NCBI RefSeq assembly: GCF_001544475.1
Contig: NZ_FCNW02000001.1
Location: 434,001 to 498,000, forward strand
From: Caballeronia humi
GTDB lineage: Bacteria > Pseudomonadota > Gammaproteobacteria > Burkholderiales > Burkholderiaceae
Reading direction: 5' to 3'
DNA length: 64,000 nucleotides
Both the position numbers and the translations under genes were made by a program. A model generated the notes under the pieces. It saw only the letters and a list, made by a program, of their open reading frames with translations, searched no databases and was not told the DNA's origin. Below, one piece after another: positions 28,555-38,617 of this stretch (its first letter is position 1; the number at the start of each line of letters is the position of its first letter).

Positions 28555-30549
28555 TCAGGCGGCGCGGCGATTGCGCGACAGCCGCTCTTCGGCCACTGCA
28601 AGCACTTCGGGCAGGCCGCGCAACACGACGATATCCTTCGCGCGCAGCTTGGTATCGGGGTCCGGCTCGACGCCGCGAATTCCATGGCGCCGGATCGCCG
28701 TCACCTCGATCTCCTTGCCCACCAGCCCGAGCGCCTCGAGCGTCTGGCCGACGGCTTCCGAGTTCTCGTCGATCGGCACCGATTGTAGCCGGACCTGCTC
28801 GTGGCCATCGTCGTCGTCGAGATCGTCGGCGCCGCGGAAATAGCCGCGCAGCAAGCTATAGCGCTCGTCGCGCATTTCCTCGACACGCCGCACGACGCGC
28901 CGCATCGGCACGCCCATCAGCACGAGTGTGTGCGACGCCAGCATCAGGCTGCCCTCGACGATCTCCGGAATCACCTCCGTCGCGCCCGCCGCGATCAGCT
29001 TTTCGAGGTCGGCGTCGTCGACGGTGCGCACGATCACCGGCAAGGTCGGTTCGAGCTCGTGGATGTTGTGCAGCACGCGCATCGCCGAGGGCGTGTTCGC
29101 GAACGTGATCGCGATCGTCGCCGCGCGATGCAGGCCGGCGGCGAGCAGCGACTCGCGCCGCCCGGCATCGCCGAACACGACCGATTCGCCCGCCGCCGCG
29201 GCCGCCGCGACGCGATCCGGGTCCAGGTCGAGCGCCACGTAGGACAAGCCTTCGTGCTCCAGCATGCGCGCGAGGTTTTGCCCGGCGCGGCCGTATCCGC
29301 AGATGATCACGTGGCCACTCTGCTTCAGGCTATGCGTGGCGATCTTCGTCATTTGCAGCGATTGCAGCATCCATTCCGTCGACGACAGCCGCAGCACGAT
29401 CCGGTCCGCGTTCTGGATGATGAACGGCGCGGCGAGCATCGAGAGCAGCATCGCGGAGAGGATCGCCTGCAGCAGCACGGGATTGACGAGGTGCGAATCG
29501 AGGATCAGGTTCAGCAGCACGAAGCCGAACTCGCCCGCCTGCGCGAGATTGAGGCCTGTGCGCATCGCGACGCCAGGCGGCGCGCCGAAGAGCCGCGCGA
29601 GGCCGGTGATCATCACGGCTTTCAGCAGGATCGGCACGACGAGAAACCCGAGCACGAGCAGCGGGTGTTGCCAGATCACGACCGGATTGAGCAGCATGCC
29701 GGTCGTCACGAAGAAGAGACCGAGGAGCACGTCGCGAAACGGCTTGATGTCCTCTTCCACCTGATGCCGGTACGGCGTCTCCGCGATCAACATCCCCGCG
29801 ATGAACGCGCCGAGCGCGAGCGACAGGCCGAATTTGTCGGTGATGAACGCCGCGCCCAGCGTGACGAGCAGCAGGTTCAGCATGAAAAGCTCTTGCGAAC
29901 GGCGCCGCGCGACGATGTCGAACCAGCGCGTCATGAACTTCTGGCCGATGAAGAGCAGCACCGTCAGCGCGACGACGATCTTCACCGCCGCGATGCCGAG
30001 CCACATAGCGAGTTGCGACGAATTGCCGTTGCCGAACGCCGCGATGATGATGAGCAGCGGCACGACGGCGAGATCCTGGAACAGCAGCACGCCGAAGATG
30101 TTGCGGCCGTGCTCCGATTCGAGTTCGAGCCGCTCGGCGAGCAGCTTGCTGACGATCGCCGTCGACGACATCGAGAGCGCCCCGCCGAGCGCGAAGCTTG
30201 CCTGCCACGACATATGCATCCAGAAGTTCGCGATCCAGCCGAAGATGAGCGCGAATCCGATCGTCCCCGCGACCTGCAGCGCGCCCAGGCCGAACACGAT
30301 GCGCCGCATCGAGCGCAATTTGGATAGCGAGAACTCAAGCCCGATCGAAAACATCAGGAACACGACACCGAACTCGGCCAGATGCTGCGCGCCCTCGCTG
30401 TCCGGCACGATGCCGGCCGCGTGCGGCCCGACGACGATGCCGACGGCCAGATAGCCGAGCATCGGCGGCAGGTTCAAAAACCGGAACACAACGACTCCCG
30501 CCACCGAACACAGCAGCAACAGCAGAGTCATTTCGAGCGGCGATGTCAT
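28555..30549 (-). CDS. CPA2-type monovalent cation:proton antiporter (Kef/Ybal-like)
   Basis: 664 residues from ATG 30549; a longer open frame lacks support. About 12 membrane helices span residues 1-390, including LSMSSTAIVSKLL and GAFIAGMLIAETPYRHQVEE of Kef proteins. An RCK/TrkA-N domain follows at about 415-530 with Rossmann motif GYGRAGQNLARML, then TrkA-C at about 565-640. Probably a K+ or Na+/H+ antiporter gated by nucleotide or thiol ligands. It is divergent from kdsD across a 163-bp spacer. Confidence 0.9.
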   Translation of the reverse strand: MTSPLEMTLLLLLCSVAGVVVFRFLNLPPMLGYLAVGIVVGPHAAGIVPDSEGAQHLAEFGVVFLMFSIGLEFSLSKLRSMRRIVFGLGALQVAGTIGFALIFGWIANFWMHMSWQASFALGGALSMSSTAIVSKLLAERLELESEHGRNIFGVLLFQDLAVVPLLIIIAAFGNGNSSQLAMWLGIAAVKIVVALTVLLFIGQKFMTRWFDIVARRRSQELFMLNLLLVTLGAAFITDKFGLSLALGAFIAGMLIAETPYRHQVEEDIKPFRDVLLGLFFVTTGMLLNPVVIWQHPLLVLGFLVVPILLKAVMITGLARLFGAPPGVAMRTGLNLAQAGEFGFVLLNLILDSHLVNPVLLQAILSAMLLSMLAAPFIIQNADRIVLRLSSTEWMLQSLQMTKIATHSLKQSGHVIICGYGRAGQNLARMLEHEGLSYVALDLDPDRVAAAAAAGESVVFGDAGRRESLLAAGLHRAATIAITFANTPSAMRVLHNIHELEPTLPVIVRTVDDADLEKLIAAGATEVIPEIVEGSLMLASHTLVLMGVPMRRVVRRVEEMRDERYSLLRGYFRGADDLDDDDGHEQVRLQSVPIDENSEAVGQTLEALGLVGKEIEVTAIRRHGIRGVEPDPDTKLRAKDIVVLRGLPEVLAVAEERLSRNRRAA

Positions 30550-30697
30550 CCGTCTAGCGTCCTCGTTTTCGTCGGCGGAACGGCTCGCGCGCAAAGCGCT
30601 CGCCACTCTCGTGGATGGCCTTGTCACAGCAGGCCTTTCGGGGGGCGGATGAGCGGCCGAGAGCCGCTGGTAGTCCGGCGCGGCGAAGAAACGCCTT

Positions 30698-30713
30698 TGT
30701 TATACTCCGCGAA
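30698..30713 (+). promoter_or_regulatory. Extended -10 promoter abutting the kdsD start codon
   Basis: TGTTATACT (TG-N plus TATACT) ends seven bases before the A of the kdsD ATG, which would place +1 at or within one base of the start codon. No Shine-Dalgarno sequence is visible. This suggests a leaderless kdsD transcript, unless another promoter further upstream is used. Confidence 0.5.
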
Positions 30714-31696
30714 TGATAGCGAAAATCAATGGCGACCGGGCGCTCGCGCTGGCTCGCAACGTAATCGACATCGAAGCCGACGCGGTGCGCGGCCTCTCCG
30801 GTCTCCTCGACCACAACTTCACCGGCGCCGTCGAATTCCTGCTCGGCTGCCGGGGACGTGTCGTGGTGTCGGGCATCGGCAAGTCCGGTCATATCGCGCG
30901 CAAGTTCGCCGCGACGCTTGCGAGCACCGGCACGCCCGCCTTCTTCGTGCATCCCGCCGAAGCGAGCCACGGCGACCTGGGCATGGTCACCGCCGACGAC
31001 ATCTTCATCGCGATGTCGAACTCCGGCGAAACCGAGGAACTGGTCGCGATCCTGCCGCTAATCAAGCGTCTCGGCGCCAAGCTGATCGCGATCACGGGCC
31101 GCCCCGAATCGAGCCTCGCGCAACTCGCCGACGTGCATTTGAACGCGCGCGTCGAAAAGGAAGCGTGCCCGCTGAATCTCGCGCCCACCGCCAGCACGAC
31201 CGCCGCGATGGCGCTCGGCGATGCGCTCGCGGTCGCCGTGCTCGACGCCCGCGGCTTCGGCCCCGACGATTTCGCGCGCTCGCATCCGGGCGGCGCGCTC
31301 GGCCGGCGCCTGCTCACCTATGTACGCGACGTGATGCGCGTAGGCGACGAAGTACCGGTCGTGCCGCTTGAAGCAACCGTCGCCGACGCGCTGTTCCAGA
31401 TCACCGATAAGCGCATGGGCATGACGGCCGTGATCAATTCGAACCGTCACGTCGAAGGCATTTTCACCGATGGCGACCTGCGCCGCGTGCTGCAGCGCGA
31501 CGGCGACTTCCGCGCGCTGCGACTCGCCGACGTGATGACGCGCCACCCGCGCACCATCGGCCCCGATCATCTCGCGGTGGAAGCCGTGGAACTGATGGAG
31601 CGTCATCGCATCAATCAGATGCTGGTCGTCGACGCCAACGCGACGCTGATCGGCGCCCTGAACATGCACGACCTTTTCTCCAAGAAGGTAATTTGA
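30713..31696 (+). CDS. kdsD: Arabinose-5-phosphate isomerase (KpsF/GutQ family)
   Basis: 327 residues: SIS domain (about 40-180; GIGKSGHIARKFAATLASTG and NSGETEE) followed by two CBS domains (about 205-325). It interconverts ribulose-5-P and arabinose-5-P, the first step of Kdo synthesis for lipopolysaccharide. The start is fixed by homology to E. coli KdsD. The stop TGA overlaps the kdsC ATG by one base. First gene of the Kdo/Lpt run. Confidence 0.96.
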   Translation: MIAKINGDRALALARNVIDIEADAVRGLSGLLDHNFTGAVEFLLGCRGRVVVSGIGKSGHIARKFAATLASTGTPAFFVHPAEASHGDLGMVTADDIFIAMSNSGETEELVAILPLIKRLGAKLIAITGRPESSLAQLADVHLNARVEKEACPLNLAPTASTTAAMALGDALAVAVLDARGFGPDDFARSHPGGALGRRLLTYVRDVMRVGDEVPVVPLEATVADALFQITDKRMGMTAVINSNRHVEGIFTDGDLRRVLQRDGDFRALRLADVMTRHPRTIGPDHLAVEAVELMERHRINQMLVVDANATLIGALNMHDLFSKKVI

Positions 31697-32253
31697 TGGC
31701 GCAGAAGCCTTCCGCCGCACAGGGCCCCGCCGACGCCACCGAGCGCGCGAGCCGCATCAAGCTGATGATTTTCGACGTCGACGGCGTGTTCACCGACGGC
31801 AGCCTCTTCTTCACCGCCGAAGGCGACACGATGAAGTCGTTCAATTCGCTCGACGGTTACGGCGTGAAGGCGCTCGCCTCGATCGGCGTGCAGACGGCGA
31901 TCATCACCGGACGACAGTCGGGCATCGTCACGGCGCGCGTGCGCGAGCTCGCGATCACGCATCTGTTCCAGGGCGTCGAGGATAAAACCGTCGCGCTCGC
32001 CGAATTGCTGCAAAAGACCGGCGTCGCGGCGTCCGAGTGTGGCTACATGGGCGACGACTGGCCGGATCTCCCCGTCATGCGCCTGTGCGGCTTCGCGGCG
32101 GCGCCGGCCAACGCGCATCCCGAAGTGATCCGGCGCGCGCACTGGGTGGCCGAAGCGCGCGGCGGCCACGGCGCCGTGCGCGAAGTGTGCGACGCGATCC
32201 TGCGCGCGCAGAATCGTTACGACGACCTGCTCGCCACGGCGATCGGAGGCTGA
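31696..32253 (+). CDS. kdsC: 3-deoxy-D-manno-octulosonate 8-phosphate phosphatase
   Basis: 185 residues from ATG 31696 (a TTG just upstream in frame is unlikely). HAD-superfamily C0 enzyme: MIFDVDGVFTDGSLFF with the nucleophilic Asp, TGRQSG, and GYMGDDWPDLPVM with the metal-binding Asp pair. It dephosphorylates Kdo-8-P to Kdo. Translational coupling to kdsD by the TGATG junction; lptC follows within three bases. Confidence 0.96.
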   Translation: MAQKPSAAQGPADATERASRIKLMIFDVDGVFTDGSLFFTAEGDTMKSFNSLDGYGVKALASIGVQTAIITGRQSGIVTARVRELAITHLFQGVEDKTVALAELLQKTGVAASECGYMGDDWPDLPVMRLCGFAAAPANAHPEVIRRAHWVAEARGGHGAVREVCDAILRAQNRYDDLLATAIGG

Positions 32254-32255
32254 CG

Positions 32256-32858
32256 ATGCCGCGCCCCGCCCGCCTCACTTCGCTCCTGCCGCTCGTCGCG
32301 ATGGCCGCGCTCGCGGGCGTCACGTACTGGCTGCTGCAGGCGACGCTGCCCTCCGCGCCAGAAGCGCCGGAGCAGGCGAAGCGCCACACGCCCGACTATT
32401 TCGCCGACAACTTCTCCGTCTCCGAACTCGACACAACCGGCACGACGCAATATCGTTTGACGGCGAAGTCGATGATCCATTACGAAGACGACGAGAACAG
32501 CGACCTCACGCTGCCCGCGATGCGCATGTTCCAGCCGCAGAAGCCGACCGTCACCGCGACGGCCGAGCGCGGCACGGTAAACGGCGACGTCTCCATCGTC
32601 GACCTGTACGACAACGCGCGCATCCTGCGCGCCGCCGGGTTCGGCGATCCGCAGATGCAGGCGGATTCGCAGCATTTTCGCGTGCTGGTGAACGACGATG
32701 TCATCGAAACGGAAAAGCCGGTTAAACTTCAGCGCGGTCCGTCCGTGATGACGGCCAATGGCATGAACTACAACAACGTGACCCGGGAAATGAAGCTCTT
32801 CGGTAGCGTGCGCGGCGCAATCGCCTCGTCCGATATCAACGGCGGCTCTTCCAAGTAA
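32256..32858 (+). CDS. lptC: LPS export protein LptC
   Basis: 200 residues: a short cytoplasmic N-terminus, one membrane anchor (LLPLVAMAALAGVTYWLL, about residues 9-26) and a periplasmic beta-jellyroll that passes LPS from LptB2FG to LptA. The start ATG lies three bases after the kdsC stop. Family assigned from anchor, length, the NDDVIETEKPVKLQRG segment and the neighbouring lptA-lptB. Confidence 0.93.
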   Translation: MPRPARLTSLLPLVAMAALAGVTYWLLQATLPSAPEAPEQAKRHTPDYFADNFSVSELDTTGTTQYRLTAKSMIHYEDDENSDLTLPAMRMFQPQKPTVTATAERGTVNGDVSIVDLYDNARILRAAGFGDPQMQADSQHFRVLVNDDVIETEKPVKLQRGPSVMTANGMNYNNVTREMKLFGSVRGAIASSDINGGSSK

Positions 32859-32888
32859 TCCCGGCAATCCCATCCCAAGTGTGACTGC

Positions 32889-33578
32889 ATGAACGAAACG
32901 TCCCCTCGTCCTGATTCCGGCTGTCCGCGCCAAGCGCTGTCGCGCCGCGCCGCGCGCGCCGTGCAGACCGGGCTCGCGGCCGCGCTCGTCGCGCTGCCGC
33001 TCGCGGGCTTCGCTCCGGCAGCCCACGCCGAACGCGCCGACCGCGACAAGCCGCTCAACATCGAAGCGGACAACATGTCCTACGACGACCTGAAGCAGAA
33101 GAACATCTTCATCGGCCACGTCGTCGCGACCAAGGGCACGATCGTGATCAAGGCCGATCGCGTCGAAGTGACCCAGGACCCGCAGGGCTACCAGTACGCG
33201 ACCGGCACGTCCACCGGCAAGAACCTGTCGTACTTCCGCCAGAAGCGCGATGGCGTCGACGAATACATCGAAGGCAACGCGGTTCGCATCGACTACGACG
33301 GCAAGCAGGACCTCACCACGCTGACAAACCGCGCGGTCGTGCGCCGCCTGCAGGGCCTGACGAAGGTTCAGGACGAAGTGCGCGGCAGCGTCATCACCTA
33401 CGACGGCCAGAAGGATTTCTACACCGCGAAGGCGGGTCCGGACGTCGCCGGGCCGGGCAATCCGAGCGGACGCGTGCGCGCGATGCTCTCGCCACGCAAC
33501 GGCAACGCCGCGCCGCTCAGCGGCGGCTCGGCCACACTCGCTCCGTCCAACACCATTCAAGGAACGCCGCAGCAGTGA
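32889..33578 (+). CDS. lptA: LPS transport periplasmic protein LptA
   Basis: 229 residues with an unusually long basic N-region before the signal peptide core ([20 protein letters not shown], ending near residue 47). The OstA-like jellyroll begins [20 protein letters not shown]. It forms the periplasmic bridge carrying LPS to LptD/E. A low-complexity Gly/Pro/Asn tail follows the jellyroll. The stop overlaps the GTG start of lptB. Confidence 0.95.
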   Translation: MNETSPRPDSGCPRQALSRRAARAVQTGLAAALVALPLAGFAPAAHAERADRDKPLNIEADNMSYDDLKQKNIFIGHVVATKGTIVIKADRVEVTQDPQGYQYATGTSTGKNLSYFRQKRDGVDEYIEGNAVRIDYDGKQDLTTLTNRAVVRRLQGLTKVQDEVRGSVITYDGQKDFYTAKAGPDVAGPGNPSGRVRAMLSPRNGNAAPLSGGSATLAPSNTIQGTPQQ

Positions 33579-34357
33579 ATTCGCCCGCCATGCCCCATCG
33601 AAAGCCGGTCGGTGAATCGAGTTCGCTCGCCGTCCGCAATCTGAAGAAGCGCTACGGCTCGCGCACGGTCGTGAAGGACGTGTCGCTCGACGTGAAGAGC
33701 GGGGAAGTCGTCGGGCTGCTCGGCCCGAACGGCGCGGGCAAGACGACGTCGTTCTATATGATCGTCGGGCTGGTGCCGCTCGATGCAGGCGAAATCGCGC
33801 TCGACGGCACCTCGATCTCCCTCATGCCGATTCACCAGCGCGCGAAGCTGGGCTTGTCGTATCTGCCGCAGGAAGCATCGGTATTCCGCAAGCTGACGGT
33901 CGAGCAGAACATCCGCGCCGTGCTGGAGCTGCAAACCGACGAATCCGGCAAGCGTCTCTCGAAGGACGCCATCTACGAGCGCGCCGAAGCGCTACTCGAT
34001 GAACTCCAGATCGCGCATTTGCGCGAAAACCCGGCGCTGTCGCTCTCGGGCGGCGAACGGCGGCGCGTGGAAATCGCCCGCGCGCTCGCGACCAACCCGG
34101 CGTTCATCCTGCTCGACGAACCGTTCGCGGGCGTCGATCCGATCGCCGTGCTGGAAATCCAGAAGATCGTCAAGTTCCTGAAGCAGCGCAACATCGGCGT
34201 GCTGATCACGGACCACAACGTGCGTGAGACGCTCGGCATCTGCGACCACGCGTATATCATCAGTGACGGCAGCGTGCTCGCGGCCGGCGCGCCGAGCGAG
34301 ATCATCGAGAACGAGAGCGTGCGGCGCGTCTATCTCGGTGAGCACTTCCGCATGTGA
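33575..34357 (+). CDS. lptB: LPS export ABC transporter ATP-binding protein LptB
   Basis: 260 residues from GTG 33575, overlapping the lptA stop by four bases; ATG 33590 is an alternative start. ABC ATPase: Walker [11 protein letters not shown], signature [15 protein letters not shown], Walker [14 protein letters not shown], and the H-loop ITDHN. Drives LPS extraction from the inner membrane with LptFG, whose genes are elsewhere. It is followed by a terminator-like hairpin and rpoN. Confidence 0.97.
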   Translation: MNSPAMPHRKPVGESSSLAVRNLKKRYGSRTVVKDVSLDVKSGEVVGLLGPNGAGKTTSFYMIVGLVPLDAGEIALDGTSISLMPIHQRAKLGLSYLPQEASVFRKLTVEQNIRAVLELQTDESGKRLSKDAIYERAEALLDELQIAHLRENPALSLSGGERRRVEIARALATNPAFILLDEPFAGVDPIAVLEIQKIVKFLKQRNIGVLITDHNVRETLGICDHAYIISDGSVLAAGAPSEIIENESVRRVYLGEHFRM

Positions 34358-34417
34358 CGGATTCACGCCGGATCGCGCGTTTTACTGCGCTGCGTCAAGC
34401 CGACGATGCAATTCTTA

Positions 34418-34447
34418 CGTGCCGCCCTCGAGGCGGCACGGCTGTTT
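34418..34447 (+). terminator. Terminator-like hairpin between lptB and rpoN
   Basis: A 9-bp stem CGTGCCGCC/GGCGGCACG with a five-base loop, then GCTG and a run of five T residues. It may partly separate lptB from rpoN transcription; a TACAAT -10-like element at 34489-34494 could start rpoN. Confidence 0.6.
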
Positions 34448-34509
34448 TTGTGAATCCCCGCGAGGTTTCGCGCGCGTGGCAAACTCTCTACAATGAATAA
34501 AAACTTGCC

Positions 34510-36027
34510 ATGAAAGCCAGCCTCCAACTCCGCCTATCGCAGCATCTTGCGTTGACCCCGCAACTGCAGCAGTCCATCCGGCTGCTGCAGTTGTCGACGC
34601 TTGAACTGCAGCAAGAGGTGGCGATGGCGGTCGCCCAGAATCCGCTCCTCGAAAACGAGGACGACTGGATCGCGAGCCCGCTGCGCGTCGCTGCCGACGG
34701 CTCGCTGATCACCTCGGCGAATACGTCGAGCGCGCCGCCCGAGCCGCTGATGAACAACGGGTCGACGAGCAGCACGTCGACGTCCGAGCGGTCGGAAAGC
34801 GGCGAACCGCAAGGTGTCGACGAATACAACGGCATGGGCTCGGACAGTGGCGCCGATTCCAATTCGTGGAATCTGGAAGACTACGGCCGCTCGAACACCG
34901 GCTCCGACGACGACGACCTCCCCCCCCTGCAAATTCACGAATCGACCACGACGCTGCGCGATCACCTGACCGCGCAACTGCGCATGACGCAGGCGAACCA
35001 GCGCGACCGCGCGCTGATCACGTTCCTGATCGAGTCGCTCGACGAGGACGGGTATTTGACTTCGTCGCTGGAGGAGGTGCAGGCGGATTTGCCGGACGAA
35101 CTCGAAGTGGACGTCGACGAACTCAGCGCCGCGCTCGCGCTCTTGCAGAGTTTCGATCCGCCAGGCGTGGGCGGACGCTCGGCGTCGGAATGTCTGAAGC
35201 TGCAATTGCTGCGGCTCGATGCATCGGCCACGCGCACGCTCGCGCTCGAAATCGTCACACATCACCTGGAACTGCTCGCCGCACGCGACTTCACGCGTCT
35301 GCGCAAACAACTCAAAGCCAGCGATGACGCCCTGCGCGACGCCCACGCGCTCATCAAGTCGCTGGAACCGTTTCCGGGCGCCGCGTACGGCAAGAGCGAA
35401 GCAGATTACGTCGTGCCGGACATCCTCGTGCGCAAAAGTGCGGGCGGCTGGACGGCGGAACTGAATCCGGAGATCGTCCCGCGCCTGCGCATCAATCATT
35501 TGTACGCGAACATTCTTCGCAACAACCGCGGCGATCCGGGCAGCGGATCACTGCGTCAGCAACTGCAGGAAGCGCGCTGGCTGATCAAGAATATTCAGCA
35601 GAGGTTTGAGACAATTCTGCGTGTTGCGCAGGCAATTGTGGAACGTCAGAAGAACTTTTTTGCACATGGCGAAATTGCCATGCGGCCCTTGGTTTTGCGG
35701 GAGATTGCTGATACGCTGGGTTTACACGAGTCGACGGTTTCACGTGTGACGACCGGCAAGTACATGCTCACCCCGTTCGGGACGCTTGAATTTAAGTACT
35801 TCTTTGGATCGCACGTATCGACTGACACAGGAGGCGCGGCATCGTCCACGGCGATCCGGGCCCTCATCAAGCAACTGATAGGAGCGGAAGACCCCAAATC
35901 TCCTCTTTCTGACAGCCGCATCGCCGAACTGCTGGCGGAACAAGGATTCGTGGTCGCGCGGCGCACAGTCGCCAAGTATCGCGAAGCCCTGAAAATCCCC
36001 GCGGTGAATCTGCGTAAGTCTCTATGA
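34510..36027 (+). CDS. rpoN: RNA polymerase sigma-54 factor
   Basis: 505 residues. The N-terminal activator-interaction region is Gln/Leu-rich ([20 protein letters not shown]). An acidic, Ser-rich linker spans about 50-140, then the core-binding domain, a helix-turn-helix ([17 protein letters not shown]) and the RpoN box [10 protein letters not shown] near residue 485. It directs transcription from -24/-12 promoters with AAA+ activators. Its place upstream of hpf, ptsN, hprK and rapZ is the conserved proteobacterial rpoN cluster. Confidence 0.97.
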   Translation: MKASLQLRLSQHLALTPQLQQSIRLLQLSTLELQQEVAMAVAQNPLLENEDDWIASPLRVAADGSLITSANTSSAPPEPLMNNGSTSSTSTSERSESGEPQGVDEYNGMGSDSGADSNSWNLEDYGRSNTGSDDDDLPPLQIHESTTTLRDHLTAQLRMTQANQRDRALITFLIESLDEDGYLTSSLEEVQADLPDELEVDVDELSAALALLQSFDPPGVGGRSASECLKLQLLRLDASATRTLALEIVTHHLELLAARDFTRLRKQLKASDDALRDAHALIKSLEPFPGAAYGKSEADYVVPDILVRKSAGGWTAELNPEIVPRLRINHLYANILRNNRGDPGSGSLRQQLQEARWLIKNIQQRFETILRVAQAIVERQKNFFAHGEIAMRPLVLREIADTLGLHESTVSRVTTGKYMLTPFGTLEFKYFFGSHVSTDTGGAASSTAIRALIKQLIGAEDPKSPLSDSRIAELLAEQGFVVARRTVAKYREALKIPAVNLRKSL

Positions 36028-36039
36028 CCCGTCTCTGTA

Positions 36040-36066
36040 GCCCGTTGCATTTCGCAGCGGGCCTTT
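36040..36066 (+). terminator. Hairpin after rpoN
   Basis: GCCCGTTGC/GCAGCGGGC stem (one G-T pair) with a five-base loop, then CTTTACC. A weak intrinsic terminator or attenuating hairpin between rpoN and hpf. Confidence 0.45.
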
Positions 36067-36212
36067 ACCGGCCGCATCGCGGAAAGCGCGGACGAGCCGG
36101 CCGATGCGACCCGTTTTTCACGTACGCCCGGACGGCGTAGCGACGGGAAGCAGAGCCGACCGGTATCAGCCGCGTTGCCGTGCTTGTGCGGCCACTAGCT
36201 TGGAGAGCAACT

Positions 36213-36572
36213 ATGAATCTGAAGATCAGTGGACACCACCTCGAATTGACGCCTGCATTGCGAGAGTACGTGATCACCAAACTCGACAGAGTGCTCCGTC
36301 ATTTCGATCAAGTGATCGACGGCAATGTGGTCCTCTCGGTCGACAATCATAGAGAAAAGGACAAGCGGCAAAAGGTTGAAATCAACCTGCATCTGAAGGG
36401 CAAGGACATTTTCATCGAGAGTTGTGACGTTGATATGTACGCGGCGATCGACCTGATGGTGGACAAGCTGGACCGGCAAGTCATCAAGCACAAGGACAAG
36501 ATCCAGGGTCACGCACACGAAGCCATGAAGTACCGCGCCGAGGCGCAAGAACTGGAAACGCCGTCGCCGTGA
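36213..36572 (+). CDS. hpf: Ribosome hibernation promoting factor
   Basis: 119 residues from ATG 36213 with GGAGAG eight bases upstream. Short-type HPF/YfiA fold: [20 protein letters not shown] and [17 protein letters not shown] near the C-terminus. No long C-terminal dimerisation domain, so the short form that inactivates or pairs ribosomes in stationary phase. Followed by a strong terminator. Confidence 0.95.
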   Translation: MNLKISGHHLELTPALREYVITKLDRVLRHFDQVIDGNVVLSVDNHREKDKRQKVEINLHLKGKDIFIESCDVDMYAAIDLMVDKLDRQVIKHKDKIQGHAHEAMKYRAEAQELETPSP

Positions 36573-36691
36573 GTTGAGCCGGCCGGTGTCGAACGGTCGG
36601 TCGTCGCAATATCGTCTTCACGATGGCAATGATTCGAGGAATCATTCAAAATTTGTGAACCGGCCCACGACAAAGTGCAACCCTGGCACGA

Positions 36692-36717
36692 GCCGCCTGA
36701 ATTCAGGCGGCTTTTTT
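36692..36717 (+). terminator. Intrinsic terminator after hpf
   Basis: The perfect 20-base palindrome GCCGCCTGAATTCAGGCGGC is followed by six T residues. It ends the hpf transcript and implies a separate promoter for ptsN. Confidence 0.9.
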
Positions 36718-36952
36718 GTTGCAAATCGGGGCCAACTCGTTGATTTCGGGAGAGTTTGGTAGCACTCACAAACTGCTGGAAGAGATTGGCGCGCTGCACC
36801 ATCGCAGGTTGCGCTGTCATATAATGGACCGGTTATTATCGAATTTCACAACGGACTGCGCCGTGGGCGCGTTCCCTTCCAACATCGCCGTGAGCGCTTT
36901 TCGACCAATCGCCACGATGAGGAGAATTCAGGCCACGCATCAGCCTGCCAAC

Positions 36953-37408
36953 ATGAATCGTTTAGCCAAATTTCTTCCCCTCGAAAACGTCGTCCTCGGA
37001 CTGGCCGTCACCAGCAAGAAGCGCGTATTCGAGCAAGCGGGGCTGATCTTCGAGAACCAGAACGGCATCGCCCGCAGCACCGTCACCGACAATCTTTTCG
37101 CGCGCGAGCGCCTCGGCTCGACCGGTCTCGGCGAAGGCGTCGCCATTCCTCACGGACGAATCAAGGGCCTGAAGCAACCGCTCGCCGCCTTCGTGCGCCT
37201 GGCGGAGCCGATCGCGTTCGAATCGCCCGACGGCCAGCCGGTGTCGCTGCTCATCTTCCTGCTCGTGCCCGAGCAAGCGACCCAGCAGCATCTTGAAATT
37301 CTGTCGGAGATCGCACAGCTACTCTCCGACACCCAGGCGCGCGAGCGTCTGAACAAGGAAGAAGATCGTGAAGCACTATATAAAGTGCTCACGCAGTGGC
37401 AGCCGTAA
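36953..37408 (+). CDS. ptsN: PTS IIA-like nitrogen-regulatory protein
   Basis: 151 residues from ATG 36953 (an upstream in-frame ATG at 36917 is possible). EIIA of the mannitol/fructose family; phospho-accepting His in GVAIPHGRI near residue 66. In the nitrogen PTS it is phosphorylated by NPr/EI-Ntr and signals to K+ and nitrogen regulators rather than transporting sugar. Neighbours hprK and rapZ support this regulatory PTS role. Confidence 0.95.
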   Translation: MNRLAKFLPLENVVLGLAVTSKKRVFEQAGLIFENQNGIARSTVTDNLFARERLGSTGLGEGVAIPHGRIKGLKQPLAAFVRLAEPIAFESPDGQPVSLLIFLLVPEQATQQHLEILSEIAQLLSDTQARERLNKEEDREALYKVLTQWQP

Positions 37409-37574
37409 AAACTAGCCCGGGAAGCCAGGCGTGGCGTGACAGAGCGGCCGGCCGCCGGCTCGCGCGGTCCATGCTTCTGGGGCACAATCGGTTCAATGGA
37501 GCGGAACACGTCTGGCTCGGGCGCCGAGCCCGTCACCCCAAGTCCGCTCCCGGCTTCCAACGGAGTTCCGGTTC

Positions 37575-38543
37575 ATGGATACGTCCAGCATCAACGCCCA
37601 GAGTATTTTCGATGACAACGCCGCCGCGCTGAAACTGAGCTGGCTCACGGGTCACGAAGGCTGGGAGCGCGGCTTTTCGACCGAGACGGTTGCAAACGCG
37701 ACATCGAGTGCCGATCTCGTCGGCCACTTGAACCTGATTCACCCCAACCGTATCCAGGTACTCGGCGACGCCGAGATCACCTACTACCAGCGCCAGTCCG
37801 ACGAAGACCGTTCGCGCAACATGGCCGAACTGATCGCCCTCGAGCCGCCGTTTCTCGTGGTGGCGGGCGAAGTCGGCGCGCCGCCCGAACTCGTCCTGCG
37901 CTGCACGCGCTCTTCCACGCCGCTTTTCACGACGCGCATGTCGGCGGCGGCGGTCATCGACAGTCTGCGGCTCTATATGTCGCGCATCCTGGCGCCGCGT
38001 GCCACGCTGCACGGCGTTTTTCTCGACATCCTCGGCATGGGCGTGCTGCTCACCGGCGACTCCGGCTTGGGAAAGAGCGAACTCGGCCTGGAACTGATCA
38101 GCCGCGGCCACGGCCTGGTCGCCGACGATGCCGTCGATTTCGTGCGGCTCGGTCCTGATTTCGTCGAAGGACGTTGTCCGCCGCTGTTGCAGAATCTGCT
38201 TGAAGTGCGCGGTCTGGGCCTCCTTGACATCAAGACGATCTTCGGTGAAACCGCCGTGCGGCGGAAAATGAAGCTGAAGCTGATCGTGCAGCTCGTGCGG
38301 CGTCCGGACGGCGAATTCCAGCGCCTGCCGCTCGAGAGCCAGACTGTCGACGTGCTCGGCCTGCCGATCAGCAAGGTCACGATTCAGGTGGCCGCCGGCC
38401 GAAATCTCGCCGTGCTGGTCGAAGCCGCGGTGCGCAATACGATCCTGCAACTGCGCGGTATCGATACCTTGCGGGACTTCATGGATCGCCAGCGGCTCGC
38501 GATGCAGGACCCCGACAGCCAGTTCCCCGGCAAGCTGATCTGA
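37575..38543 (+). CDS. hprK: HPr kinase/phosphorylase
   Basis: 322 residues. The N-terminal DRTGG-like domain is followed by the C-terminal kinase domain with P-loop [18 protein letters not shown] near residue 155 and the signature region [15 protein letters not shown] near residue 208. It phosphorylates or dephosphorylates a Ser on HPr. In proteobacteria it sits beside rapZ and ptsN in a regulatory PTS cluster. The cognate HPr gene is not in the window. Confidence 0.96.
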   Translation: MDTSSINAQSIFDDNAAALKLSWLTGHEGWERGFSTETVANATSSADLVGHLNLIHPNRIQVLGDAEITYYQRQSDEDRSRNMAELIALEPPFLVVAGEVGAPPELVLRCTRSSTPLFTTRMSAAAVIDSLRLYMSRILAPRATLHGVFLDILGMGVLLTGDSGLGKSELGLELISRGHGLVADDAVDFVRLGPDFVEGRCPPLLQNLLEVRGLGLLDIKTIFGETAVRRKMKLKLIVQLVRRPDGEFQRLPLESQTVDVLGLPISKVTIQVAAGRNLAVLVEAAVRNTILQLRGIDTLRDFMDRQRLAMQDPDSQFPGKLI

Positions 38544-38617
38544 CGCGCCGGGCGCGGCGCGGCGGCGATTCCGTGCACAATCGCAGGTGCTAAGATTAAG
38601 CGAACGAGTCGATACCC

